Positions 1-11,189 of a stretch of DNA of 64,000 bases are shown here, one piece after another. The stretch's first letter is position 1. Each line of letters starts with the position of its first letter. Source of the stretch: Monosporascus cannonballus. Its lineage: Eukaryota > Ascomycota > Sordariomycetes > Xylariales. The notes under the pieces are model-generated. The model did not search any database. It saw nothing but the letters and a program-made list of their open reading frames with translations, and was not told the DNA's origin. The stretch spans positions 1 to 64,000 of the forward strand of contig QJNS01000223.1 of the NCBI GenBank assembly GCA_004154925.1, written 5' to 3'. The translations under genes were made by a program, and so were the position numbers.

Positions 1-2195
1 AACTGTCACACTTACTAAGGATCAGGTGCACAGCTCTTGAGGGTATATTGACTTGTCTAAAGCTAGGAAGCGTTGATCCCACTTGTTGTGGCCGATCCAC
101 TGATATAGGGCTCCGGGAAGGAATAACAATCACCCGAAGACCCTAGCTAGGGGTGCCCTTTTCCATGACAAGAACAATCTCGCCCAAGAGCTCAAAGACG
201 TCTTCTTAGCCCTCCTTTGGCCCCAAGTCTTCCCTTCAGGTCTGGGAGTCACTAGACGCCCTGGCAGACAAGGTTCCCGGCGACAGATGTGATCTTCATC
301 CCGTGGAGCTTGATTCTAAGTCTGTCTTCTTCGCCAGGTTGGTATATAGTGGTGAATAGCATCGCAGTCTCGCGCATGCTATGTCAGTTATCTCTCTGGT
401 GAGGACTCCCAGACCGCGCCCCGCCCCCCTGACGATATCCGGGGGAGTATACACAGCCAAAATGGGTGGACATGACTGTTGTGAGCTCTGGTCGTAGGAC
501 GAAAGCCCTGTGGAAGCATGCGCCAAGCGTTGCCGGGCAGACGACGAAGGGGCTATGTTAGTTCGCCGGTATGCAAGCGGCGGCGCAAACTCGCGGTTCC
601 GTCATCCCTGTCCGCACCTCCCGAAGCTAGCAAAGGTCCGTCCTTAATTACAAACTCGCGGCCGCACCGTGGTCGTAGAGTTTCGAGATGACGGCTTGAC
701 GCTTGCAGCAGAGGTTTACGCAAACACCCTCTCGACTAATGGATGCGCTTCGCTCTTCCATGAAGTCGCTGGCCACTGCTTCCCTCGGCTGGCCCTCTGG
801 CGTCGCGGCGATCAAATGAACGACAATGCGAGAAACCCCATTCAGATGTTTGGCGAAGCCTTTGGTTGTCCGGGTACGCCGTAAATGATATCATACTCCC
901 GATCTCACCTGCAGGCTCGAAGGCTACCAAAGCTCGACTCAGCGAAATCTCTTGCAGGCCGTACTATAAGTGTCAATGACGGCATCCACGACCATTGATA
1001 TTCACACTCCTGCCAAGAGGTATACACTTTCCGGGGAATAAACCCGTGGTCGCGTAGTCAAGGCAACTTAGAAGCGCGGATCGACTTTATCCATGGTGGC
1101 TTCAGGGCATTTGCGAACTTAACGGGGCCGCCAAGCAGATCGTGTCTGGGCTACCTCCGATGGCCGTAAAGTATGCTCTCGCGTGGGCCGGGCCAGTAGT
1201 CGTACCGTGATCCTCAGCGGACCCCGGAAGTCTCCCAAATTCAAAGCTTTTATGTTGTGGTCGTGGTGACGGGTATGGGGTTGGTGTTGTAGCCCTGTTC
1301 GAACCAGCCAGGCAACAACCTGGAGCGACGCCCCTACCGCGTACCCCCTCCTTTTGAGGACCGACAGATAAGAGATCTTGACTAAATGAGCTTAAGTCTG
1401 CAGCGTATGCCTCGCTGATCGGGCCAACCCGGAATATGGATCAACTCTAATAAGGAGGTCCATCGAACACACTTTCACGATGGCGAGCCCCGCCTCAGTT
1501 TTCTCCCATTCTAGATTAAGAGCTCTCAAGGCATCGGAGGATCTCACAGGGTTCAGGAATGATCATCTCAGGATCCGTCCTGTTGCTGGCAGCCTAGAAA
1601 AATAGCGAAACGGCGACTACTTTGATGGCCGGTATTACGTGCTCTTATGCAGGCCCGCAGAGGGTTAGGCGGATTGTCAGCAATGGAGGTAGATCAGTCG
1701 CTTCAGAGACAAAGAGGAGATCACGGTGTGAAAATGAGGCAGGTCAAGTGTCTCACCGCATACATCCAGGAAAAGTCTCAGGCTGTTCCTCGCCGTCCCC
1801 ACTCGCTTTCATGGGACTCCCCAGGAAATCCGACGGGAAGTACGGACGGACACTGGGTTCCCTCGAACAGGCGTCACAGTATTCGGGGATTGTAACACCT
1901 GGGACCTCTATCGAGCTCCAACTATAGTCGCTATTTCGCAGCTCGTCGCGTACCGTTATCGCTTAATGAGGCCGAGCCGTCCGACGTATCCCTAGATCTA
2001 CTGCATAGGCCACATTTCAGAGGACCACCATGGGATATTGAGACTACGTAGGCCACACAAACTAATTGTCTCTTGTCATCATGCGTTTCATAGGCCTATA
2101 ATCAGTCCGGCTAGTCATAGTATAGACTGTTCGGTGTGAGTTCCGGTAGAGCATCGCCTGGGCCACCTCTGACCGAGTCTGCCCGGTGTCAAGCC
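1..2195. other. intergenic region, no supported gene
   Basis: This stretch has balanced base composition and only short open frames, the longest about 100 codons at 1,622-1,927. None shows a recognisable domain, a fungal intron pattern joining frames, or a signal peptide. No tRNA, repeat or element terminus was seen. It lies downstream of the channel gene, whose stop codon is at 2,196, so its right edge should hold that gene's 3' untranslated region. Confidence 0.5.
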
Positions 2196-5074
2196 TTAAT
2201 ACTTGACCTTTTCCTTCCAGATTGGCACCTTCGAAAAGTCCCCCGTGTTCCACCTGACCTTACCGCTGCTATCAAGCCAGGCGCCCTGATCACTCGCCTT
2301 CAGCCCGTACTCCTCGTTCTCTCGGACCTCGTTACCGCTAAACCCGATCGGATCCCTGGCGAGCCATATCGGCGGGGTCGGAGTGGTGAGCGCGGGGTTC
2401 AGGTAGGCCTTCCTCAGGTCTTCTTCCTTGTATTCCGGGCTGTCGTCCACGATGCCGTGGTAGTCGCCTTTCCGGAGCCAGGACCGCATTGCCTCGTACG
2501 AAGCAAATACGCGGGGTTCAAAAACGCTAGCCAGGGGCCCAAAGGCATGCTGCGCCAGACCCGGCGGAACATGGGCGCACCGGCCTAGACGCTGAATATG
2601 CGACTCCGCCTGTGCCTCAACATCATCGTCTGAGCGGAGCAGCGGGGCTGACTCCTGGTCTGCTTCGGCTGCACGGACTAGTTCAGTTGGTAGGAACTGC
2701 TCGAGGGGTGTAAGATATCTGTTCATCAGTGCGTTATAAATGATTGTGGCGATGAATAAGACAGCTACTATGACGGTCGGACCGGTGGCCTGCCTCAGCG
2801 CGAAAAGCCCCACCAAGGCTAACTGGCCGATGTAGACCCCGGCGAGTAGATGTTGTAGGGCAAGGGCGTAGGCCTGTCCCTTAGTATCTGTCTTGGGTTG
2901 CACGACGAATAAGAAGTTGTACCGATATGAGAAATAATAAAGAGCCAGCCCGGCGGCAGCGAATCCGAGAACCAGCGGTGCGATACAAGAGTAAGCAATT
3001 GCTGGGGCTAGTTAGCGGCAGCCCTATGCCCGACTATGCAGATGTAACACAACGTACCGATGATTGCAAAGTTCGCGAACTACGTGGAAGTAGATGTTAG
3101 TCGCTGGCATTTATCCTATACTGATGGGCTGCGGCGCGGGACGTACTTTGGGAAACACTTTACCCCATGCAATTCCTTTCAGGTCGGTGTAACGGCTGAA
3201 CTTCTGCCGCGGAGTTTTGTCAAAGAAGTCGAGTAGGAGGTATTTAATAAGGTCAGAATAGTTGAGGAGGTTATCAGCAGCCGAAGTGGTTCCTTGGATG
3301 ATGAAATAGGTCAGGTAGAAGTTTGAGGCCTTGGGAAGTTGTCGCGCCAGCAGTTCCGGGATCGAACCGGGGTCTCGAGCCCTTTCAAGCAGCTCGGAGG
3401 CCACAGTCGCCGCCCCAGAGAACACTGCGGCCACGAGGAACACTTGCGTGACCTGGAAGACGTAGTACCATTTCTGAACCATTAGTTCGTTGACCGTGGT
3501 CGTCGGACCGCCGCAGGACTTGAAAATATCTGAGCCGTTGTAAGGACGGGACACGAGGGGCAAATATATGGGCCATCCTTACACCTGAATATATTCGGCA
3601 CGTATGAGCTCAACATGCTTGTCAGTAAAGGCGGGATGAGGCCAGAGAGGATACCGATGACGGGATCGGGAAGGCCCCTGAGGAAACCGAGCCACTCCAC
3701 GTTCTCGGCAAGATACGCGATATTCGAAACGAGTCCGACAAATCCGCTGGGGATCGACCAGAACACTATCGTGGCGGTAATGATGGCTATTGCGATACCC
3801 TCCTGGGAAATACGACGGGCGTGGGGGATTGGGAGATTCTCCCAAACCACTTCGCTCGGCGACACACCAGCATACCGAGGGGTCAACGCCAGAACGTCGG
3901 CCGAGGCGACTTGCTGGCACGCGCGCTGAGCTTCACCCAGCGAGGTGAATTCAACAAACACTGCCGCATCGCTTTGGGAGTTTTTCGCCTCGTACAATTG
4001 CCTCGCCTCTTCGATTTTAGCTTCTTGGTTCTTGATCTGCTCGCGGAGCCATTCGATCGCGTCCACCTTCCTACCAAGCCCGGGGAGCTTGAGATAACGC
4101 GTTGGCCTACTTGATCTCTTCAACTCGTCGGGGAGCTCATCATAAGTCAACTGGGCATCATTTGACCGATCATTCCACTTGAGATAATTCCTTGCTTTCC
4201 GGTTGGCGTTGCGAATCAAAGACATCTCGGCGGCCTCCAGTTGTTCCACCATTGAGTTGCGATCCGAGACTAATGCTTCCAGCGCGTCGGCCTCCGTAAC
4301 CGGCCAGATGCGCACTGCCTCGCTACCAAAATAGGTTCCCATATTTCCTTCATCCAGCGCATTTTCTGGGGCGCTGAGGAAGAGAACCGTCCGCGAAGAT
4401 AGGCGCTCCGCGTTTGGCTTCGCAAGGGACCACGCCTGGCGCAAGCCGACGAGCCAAAGCCTTTCGCGAGCGACGGTGAACAGTACGAAGCCGAAGAATA
4501 CGCAGGCGATGATGGCATGGGCATATAAGAACCTAGTCTCATCAACGTTGCCTATGCTGATCCTGTCGAGCTCAGAGGATGAACCCCCGCCGGCTGCATT
4601 GATCGGTATGAGGATAGACCACGTGAGAAGACCGCCGACGACGCAGATAAAGATAACGGTTTTTAAGAACCGAAGAAAGAGATACGTATCAAGTGATTGA
4701 TGGTACAATACAAACTTATCCGACAGCTTCCTCATCGTATGCAACCAGCTCAAGAATGCCCGACTTGCTGAGGGAGTCCGATGCCTGTCCCAATATTAGA
4801 ACCGGTCACAGGATGAGAGTATGTCACGATAGCTGTGGAAAGACGGGAGTACTCACCTTTCCGGTATAGTCCCCATGAACGTGAGAGGTACGTAGATGTT
4901 AGGGAACCTCCGGCGGATCAGGACAAAAATGGCAATGAACACAAGACTGGTCAACTGGACTGTTGTCAGCGCACATGACTCGGCGAGGACTTTAAATGTC
5001 CAACACGTACTCACCCATGTCGGGACGAAGGCGGAGACAATGGCGGCGAGAGAGGCAGAACCTTTGGGCTGCAT
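2196..5074 (-). CDS. CSC1/OSCA-family osmosensitive cation channel, six exons
   Basis: Exons (minus) are 5074-5015, 4954-4857, 4784-3583, 3529-3147, 3079-3058 and 3001-2196, giving 856 residues, usual for fungal members. I set the introns (60, 72, 53, 67 and 56 nt) from GTGAGT/GTAAGG/GTACGT donors, AG acceptors, CTAAC or CTGAC branch sites and frame. Order: N-terminal membrane segment with the family's RRRFPNIY...GTIPE (about 10-52), membrane helices near 88-115 and 137-164, a cytosolic domain (about 165-370), the multi-helix RSN1_7TM channel region (about 380-690, with LPKASNFYLTYF and YRYNFLFV), and a cytosolic tail ending PIWKEKVKY. The family forms Ca2+-permeable channels gated by hyperosmolarity or membrane tension. 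No stop or frameshift breaks it. The start at 5,074 gives the expected short N-terminus. Family assignment is firm; the exact paralogue is not known. Confidence 0.93.
3058..3079 (-). other. 22-nt microexon of the CSC1-like gene
   Basis: The sequence after the AG at 3,080 reads FANFAII plus one base, and the GTACGT donor starts at 3,057. Skipping it would delete part of a membrane helix and shift the frame. Including it joins FPK to FANFAIIAIAYSCIAPLVLG, which fits the family pattern at this position. Automatic gene callers may miss it. Confidence 0.85.
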
Positions 5075-6412
5075 TGCCGGTCGTTAGCGATAGTCTTAGA
5101 CGAGTTCTTAGAAGCTGGTATATACAAATACATCATACGGTTGCAGGCCCCAGGGACGGGGTCGCTGAACGGACACGGATTCACTTACCTTGTGGTCAAA
5201 GACGGCAAGGCCGTCGTGAGCCTTATTATAGACTACGCAATAATCCATGTCGCTTGCCTAAGGCGACCCGGGGCTGCATTCCGGCGTCGATACTCAATAG
5301 CGTCGCTGACTCCAGCTACAAAGAGGACCCGATTTAGGCGGGGGTGAGGCGATATAGTCTTTGATGTGAGAGTTAACTGGGATATAAGGTTTTAAAGACG
5401 GCAGATCTGGGGATTTAGAGTATATAGATAGGTTAATATTTTAGAGGGTAATAATAATTTATTAAAGGTAAATTATTTCCTTTCTTGTTTTGTTCGGAAT
5501 ATAAGGATGATGACGTAGGATTACGAGTTTTAAAGGCTTTGAACTTGCCAGTTTGGTATGCTAAGTTGGGTAGGTGGGGTTTCTGTTACAGGTGGGTGCC
5601 CATGGTTGTTATGTAAGGCGGCTGTTGGTACTACTACTAGGTGCTCTCTAGGTTAGTACTATACTTAGCAGTAAATTGAATTAATTTAGGTAATAGGTGT
5701 CGTAGTTGAGGCCTGAAGGAAGCTGTCCGGAATTTTAATATGACAACTAGGGGGGTTGTAGATAAATTGTAACTTTTTGTGGACGGTTATATGTCTGACC
5801 TTTATATACCTGTATGTTCATATGGATCAATGAGTGGAATTTAGTAAAATACATTATACTTTGGAGCTCTAAATTGAGGGACTTGCAATGCGTACTCTAG
5901 TTCTTCTATTCACTCCAGGTTTGAAGACCACATAAAACGTTGACAATTCACGCGGCTGGGTTCTTAAAGAAGCGATCTTGATATGGATCCAAAGACAACA
6001 GCTCTGCCTCTGTACCGGTCGAATGCTCGCCCGAATGTGCCATAAGCTCTCTCCTCCCCCCATACGCATTGCTCCTTAAAGGGCCTGCGGTACAATGCAT
6101 CATTGTCCACTATGCAAGTGTTTCAACAGTCCGTAGACCTAGATAGGGCATTTCCAGAGCCCGGAGTTCATGTCGGGACGGTATCATTGTCATAGCATTG
6201 CAGAGAAGCAGCCTAGAGACTTGCGCAGCTAAGCGATTACACTACACAATTGCGCAGCGCTGCAGCAACTATGCGAAATGCAGCTTAGCGGTAGTCCGAC
6301 ATCCAATTAAAGGCGACGATTAACTGATAGCGGGTCGGGCGCGTGCTGAGCCGCCTCAACACCTCAACGAATGGTCTTCCTTCCCCTCATATCATGCCCT
6401 GCCACCTCCCGT
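5075..6412. other. intergenic region between the channel gene and the secreted-protein gene
   Basis: It holds the 5' side of the channel gene (right of 5,074) and the 3' side of the gene ending at 6,413. The part from about 5,340 to 5,870 is moderately AT-rich with many TA steps. Open frames are short (at most 113 codons) and unrecognised. No tRNA, repeat or element end was seen. Confidence 0.5.
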
Positions 6413-6901
6413 TTACAACGCCATGAATGTGCCGCCCAACATCATAACGATGATGATTACGAGGATGGGCATGATGGGACTGGCGGGCTCGATTCCGTAA
6501 GCGTCCTGGATCTCCATTCCCACCACGGTGCCCGCCGAGAAGTTTGCGGCGGCCCCCTCGGCGGCAATGATGGCCAGGTTCCCGCACCGCTCGTTCAGCG
6601 CGGCGTCCGCCATCATCGCCGGCAGCCTCGGTGACTGCTTGTCCAGGATGCTCGAGGCAGCGTCAGTCCCCAGGGGTGAGGAACGCAGGAACGCGGCGCG
6701 GTAGGTCGCGTTGAGGCCAATGGTGGAGAGGTTGGCCACCATGGCGTACTCTTGACAGGCAGGCCAAAGCGCCGCGTCCGCATTCGGGCTCTGCCGCGGT
6801 TCTAGAGCCGGCGCATCGTCGACGCCGGCTACATCGATCGCGAACGAGATGTGGAAGATAGAGAGCGCAAGCGCGAGGTAGGTAAAGGCCGTGCGGAACA
6901 T
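6413..6901 (-). CDS. small secreted, probably GPI-anchored protein
   Basis: Single exon of 162 residues with a good start context (GCGCCATGT). Residues 1-21 (ending ISFA) form a typical signal peptide. Residues 22-40 are acidic and proline-containing with a possible Arg processing site (EPRQ, 34-37). The mature part has only two cysteines (49 and 106), which could form a disulphide, and three N-glycosylation sequons (57, 64 and 120). The last 20 residues (143-162) are strongly hydrophobic and end at the C-terminus, as in GPI-attachment signals; a plain C-terminal membrane anchor is the alternative. Location is inferred to be cell surface or wall. I do not recognise the family and assign no function. 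Confidence 0.72.
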   Translation of the reverse strand: MFRTAFTYLALALSIFHISFAIDVAGVDDAPALEPRQSPNADAALWPACQEYAMVANLSTIGLNATYRAAFLRSSPLGTDAASSILDKQSPRLPAMMADAALNERCGNLAIIAAEGAAANFSAGTVVGMEIQDAYGIEPASPIMPILVIIIVMMLGGTFMAL

Positions 6902-7050
6902 GGCGCAAGAGCTATTATTGAGCAGGATCGAATAATTATTGGGATATTAGAATGTGTCAAATGGTGGGGCCTGCCACGAAGAGGAAGTGCTGTAATGAGA
7001 ATCGAACAAATGAACTGCAAGACAATAATGACAGGAGAGATCAACTCACG

Positions 7051-7098
7051 CGAAGAAAGAGAGAAGAGGAAAGGAAAAGAGACAGGCGGGGAGGGGTG
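7051..7098 (-). promoter_or_regulatory. pyrimidine-rich promoter tract upstream of the secreted-protein gene
   Basis: On the minus strand this stretch is almost all C and T, about 150-200 nt upstream of the ATG at 6,901. CT-rich tracts in this position are common in core promoters of filamentous fungi. Promoter function is inferred from position and composition only. Confidence 0.4.
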
Positions 7099-7128
7099 GA
7101 TTTGAAAGATACAGCTCCAAGTCACCAT

Positions 7129-8332
7129 AGAAAGGTTGTTTCAGACTCTATCGCTGAAGCGCCCCTAAAAACGCCACTATCACAGCTGTTATAAGGGCTT
7201 TTGTATGGCTACAACAAAAAAAGCGACCGGGGATTAAGCGCCGTCTGGGATCACAGACCCAGTACCTACCTTTAAGCGCATTTCCAATACTACGGATAGT
7301 CCTAGGTATTTAATCCCAATTGCTACCTGACTACCTAGTACTTTGTAAAGATAAAAGGTGTGGCCTGAGACTTGAAGAATAGCGTAGCATGTTTAAACAG
7401 CACTGCTGTTAAAGGCGCCGAGTGAGAGCACCTCCCAGGGTCAGGGTGAGGTTCATAAGCCCCATAACCCCTAGTTTCATGGCGGGTCTCCAACGTTTCA
7501 GACCTCCTTCAGGGGCGGGACCTCGGAATTGTAATAGAGGCTTGCGGATATTTACGCTGATGTACCTGAGGTGCAGTTTATATTCCAGTAGTGTGGCTAG
7601 CGAGACGGACGACCGATATTATTTTATAGGGTAGCTGCCCATCGGAAGGGACTACAAAGCCTACGAGTACCATATATGTCGGATTTTGCTGGGGTGGAAG
7701 CCATCTGTCACGTGATTGCAGCCCCTTTCCAACTCACCGTCTTGGCAACGGAGAGTGATGTGAACCGGCAATGGACCCCATGATTCCCAAGACAGAGCCC
7801 CTTCTACGAGTGGTGTTTCCACGTCCCGGATTGGATGCTTCTGATGCAATATTTTTACGCGAGGACCGCAACCCTTCTTCTCCCCGAGCACCTATGTTCA
7901 TAGCCATCGTCAATCTGCAAGGTGCTAAATCTGTAAACGCGCTTTCGATACTTGCACCTCTAGGGTTTTCTAGGAGATTCCTCAATAGTATGGAGCATGA
8001 CGGGAGGTATGATACGTCGTGGTACCCAGGAAATGGCGGCCGGAGCCAGGAGTGATCTTCGAGCTCGCTAACGACGGTAGTAGCACCCTCAATCGCCCAT
8101 GGTCCACCGGCGCAGCGAACAGGGGCATGTCACGACCCTGTATCTTTTCGCAGAGTTGCACGAATATTGAAGCCGGCCAGCCTTCACTGCTGCCTGCCAG
8201 CCCTTTGCAACATCTGATTTCGCCTTGAACCTTTAAGACACTCTCTCCGTACGAGTTCTACGCGTTTCGGACGCTGACACCTATCTTGTGAGCCCCAAGA
8301 TCGGCAAGCTAGCGCTTGTGGCCCCTATACAT
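7129..8332. other. intergenic region, no supported gene
   Basis: Balanced composition, with short overlapping open frames on both strands (for example 7,771-8,055 plus and 7,734-7,985 minus) that shadow one another and show no domain. No structural RNA or repeat was recognised. Confidence 0.45.
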
Positions 8333-8899
8333 ATGGCTTCGGGGGACATTATCGCGACAGCTGTTCCAGCGATACCCCCTGATTCGGCTATTGTCTATCC
8401 CCAGCGAATACGTGCTGCACGAATATCGGATGGCCGACTGGCGTCAAAGGCAAGGAGAGATGTTCGTGTTTACGATCAAACACCGATGGACGTCAGTGGC
8501 ATAACACAGAGCTGGCGACTTATCCAGGAATATATTATCGTCTCCCTACCCTTGGCTATCTTGCGGAGAATAATGCGAGAATTGTTCACTGCTGGGTGTC
8601 GAGCTACAGTTTTAGCACATGAACAGACACAGTTGGATATTGTTAAACAGACATATAATTTTCTAGCCTTGATTCATTCTAGTCGGGTGACAGAGCGCAC
8701 CTCCTCAACGTATCATGGAGATGACCGTGACGGGAAAGAGAGTTTTGCTGGCCGTGATAGGTATATATGCCGTCGTCAATTCTCTGGTCGAAATTTATGG
8801 CTTGATGTGCCCATGAACTTATCCAGGTACATTCCAACGGCTCCCTACACATTTCATCTTATCACTGATATCGTCCAATATACTACTTGGGGTTTTTAG
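8333..8899 (+). CDS. hypothetical protein, weakly supported ORF
   Basis: An uninterrupted frame of 188 codons from the ATG at 8,333, followed by a TAG. I recognise no domain, signal peptide or clear membrane segment. An alternative frame at 8,316-8,504 also looks protein-like (for example SEYVLHEYRMADWRQRQGEM), so the true gene, if there is one, may be spliced or broken. It lies in the gene-poor 1.5 kb before the AT-rich block. It could equally be a chance open frame. No function is assigned. Confidence 0.22.
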   Translation: MASGDIIATAVPAIPPDSAIVYPQRIRAARISDGRLASKARRDVRVYDQTPMDVSGITQSWRLIQEYIIVSLPLAILRRIMRELFTAGCRATVLAHEQTQLDIVKQTYNFLALIHSSRVTERTSSTYHGDDRDGKESFAGRDRYICRRQFSGRNLWLDVPMNLSRYIPTAPYTFHLITDIVQYTTWGF

Positions 8900-9880
8900 A
8901 GCTCATGGCTTCTTTCAACTCTTCGGACACTACCCAACGGTGACGGCTTGACCACGTCACTTTATCACAAGCCTATGAAGTTCTACCCCAAGTCTACGGA
9001 GAACCAGGGTTGGTTCTTTTGTAAAACCTTACACGACTACGTCAAAGACAGGTCTCAAACGTCTCTAAGCCAGTTGTGACTGTAGGGTTCTGACCCAACG
9101 AGAAGTGTCAGTTGAGAATCCAGATTCGAGTCCAAGACCGGTTGTTTACAAAGGATTGCTCTACTGCTATGTAAGCGCCATCCCAGTTCGATATCCAAAA
9201 GCTCAAAAACGTGAACCGACTTGGCAATCCAGGTGAACCTTGACGGCCCGGGCACCTACGAACTTTCAGCCCGTTGCCGTGATTTACCGCACGTATTGAC
9301 CGTTCCGGGATGCCGGTCACCGTATGACCATTACATTTTACCAACAAACGTTTGTTTCGACCCGGTGAACATCACGGCGGCTCGAGATCATCGCCTTGAC
9401 CCAAGCATTGCACTTCGCCTCGCCTCTGGCAATCCCCCTTGTCCAAAGAACTCATTGTGTTATTCTGAGCAAAGTGGGACTTACCTGGCAGCTAGATGTA
9501 AGAAGGGCCGGGCGCAAAATATCCTCACATACATAAGTTGCCAAATTTCTTGCTTCAGCTCTCGGTCGAAACCACAACTCCATGAACCTGAACTGAACAG
9601 TAAGGTCGGATGATCTCATATGTGCTATCGCTGCCGCTTCCTATTCGGCTATAACCTCACATAGCTTTTTGCCCCAGCTGCTCCGCCGCCTTGCCGGCAT
9701 TTTCACTATTTCAACATTACTTCGGGCCAAGGCCAGCTGTCCGTGCATATTTCACCAGAATACCCGACTTCCAGCTCACCATTGCACGCGGCGAATGTTC
9801 TCTGTAATTGACAAGTAGATGGCCATGCTTCTGTATAGATGACGGACGAGCCATAAAGAAGCGCCGACGGTTTGATAAAA
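8900..9880. other. intergenic edge before the AT-rich block
   Basis: Balanced composition with short frames only. One stretch at about 8,945-9,080 (reading TSLYHKPMKFYPKSTENQGW) is open for about 45 codons but lacks a start and any recognisable family. The composition switches abruptly to very AT-rich near 9,880. Confidence 0.45.
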
Positions 9881-10684
9881 AATGTTTAAAGATATTGTGA
9901 AATTAGATTTAATATACAAAAATTATGAGTTAATTTTTTTAGGTTATATTGAATATAGTAGTGGAAAATAATATAACTATAATACTATAAAATTAAGAAT
10001 AAAATAGTAAATAATTTAATTGTATCTATTATATATTTATTAATTTTTAAAGCGAAAAATCTTTTTAACTTATAATTAACTTTTAATACTTAATAAAAGA
10101 AAAATTAACTGTTTCGTTTTATATTATAATCGAAGAAAAATATATAAAGTATAATGGCTATCCGGTTTAACCAACTATTAAATCTAAGTCGTACAGATTT
10201 ATATTAATAGAAATATCGTAGAAATCTGAATAATAAATACTATAACTTGTTACGTTTCGTAATACCAGTAATATCTTAAATAATAATATCTTAATAAACA
10301 GTTAATATGAATAAATATTATAAGCTAATATTATTTATATTATAAAAATAATAAATATATATATCTTTTATAATTTGATTAAATTTTTATTAAAGTTTTA
10401 TATTATTACAGATCTAATGCTTTTAAATTCGATTGGTTTTATATAGATTTATTTAGATTTTAACGCCAAAAGAGATCCAAATTACGTAACCCTTTCGCGT
10501 ATGTCCGATCGTTTTTGCGACCGATCTTAGTTTAGATTGTAATACGATCTTTTTTTTTCCTGGTAAATCCTTAATTTTTACCGTAACAGGTCGTATTGCT
10601 AATCGCAAACTTTACAATCGTTCTAATCAGCGAAAAAGCCTAAAGTCTTTAGCTGTTTATATTGTCAAATTTGATTTTGAAATA

Positions 10685-10970
10685 ATGCCTTATATTTCTT
10701 GTTTTCAAAATAATACTAAGTATTAGATAATTCAGGAAATTCATTATTATAGCGAATATATTAAGGACTATCGTCGTTATAATAGTTCTAATATTTTTAT
10801 TAACTTTTTACGTTGTAATAAGAAAAAGAAAAATTGTTTAAATTACGAGAAAGCCGTTGTTAAAAAACACTTTTACGCTTTTAACAAAAAATAAAGAAAA
10901 ACCTGGTGCGCAAATAACATAATATTAACGAAACCATTAATTGTTTGTTTCGATTTCGACGTTAAAATTC
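10685..10970 (+). pseudogene. relic of a cysteine-rich, zinc-finger-like retroelement ORF
   Basis: The frame from the ATG at 10,685 begins MPYISCF and later reads YYSEYIKDYRRYNSS, then a lysine-rich stretch. If Cys TGT/TGC to Tyr TAT/TAC changes are read back as RIP, it resembles the MPC-x2-C...C-x2-C-x6-C proteins that fungal repeats often encode. Several in-frame stops are present. Which element it belongs to is unclear: it lies on the plus strand, beyond the 3' end of the minus-strand Gypsy integrase. Identification is by pattern memory only. Confidence 0.35.
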
Positions 10971-11189
10971 TTTTTTTACCTTAAAGAAATGAAAATTATT
11001 AATCGTAGACTTTAGTTAATAAATAAACTGGATAAATAAAAGCGTACGAAAATCAAAGTTTTCTTATTCGTATTACTCATTAACTCCTTTAATTGGTCTA
11101 TACTTAAAGATTTCGACTAGGGGGCCTTTTTTAGCGATCTCGTTATTGTTAGTGGAAATTTTTCAACAAACGTTGAGTATTTATAAGAT

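Noticed and set aside
669..884. Open frame of 71 codons (VVEFRDDGLTLAAEV...)
   Set aside because: Needs a non-ATG start, overlaps an antisense frame, and shows no recognisable domain or splice structure.
2136..2588. Plus-strand open frame of 150 codons
   Set aside because: Antisense to the last exon of the CSC1-like gene, which has clear family similarity.
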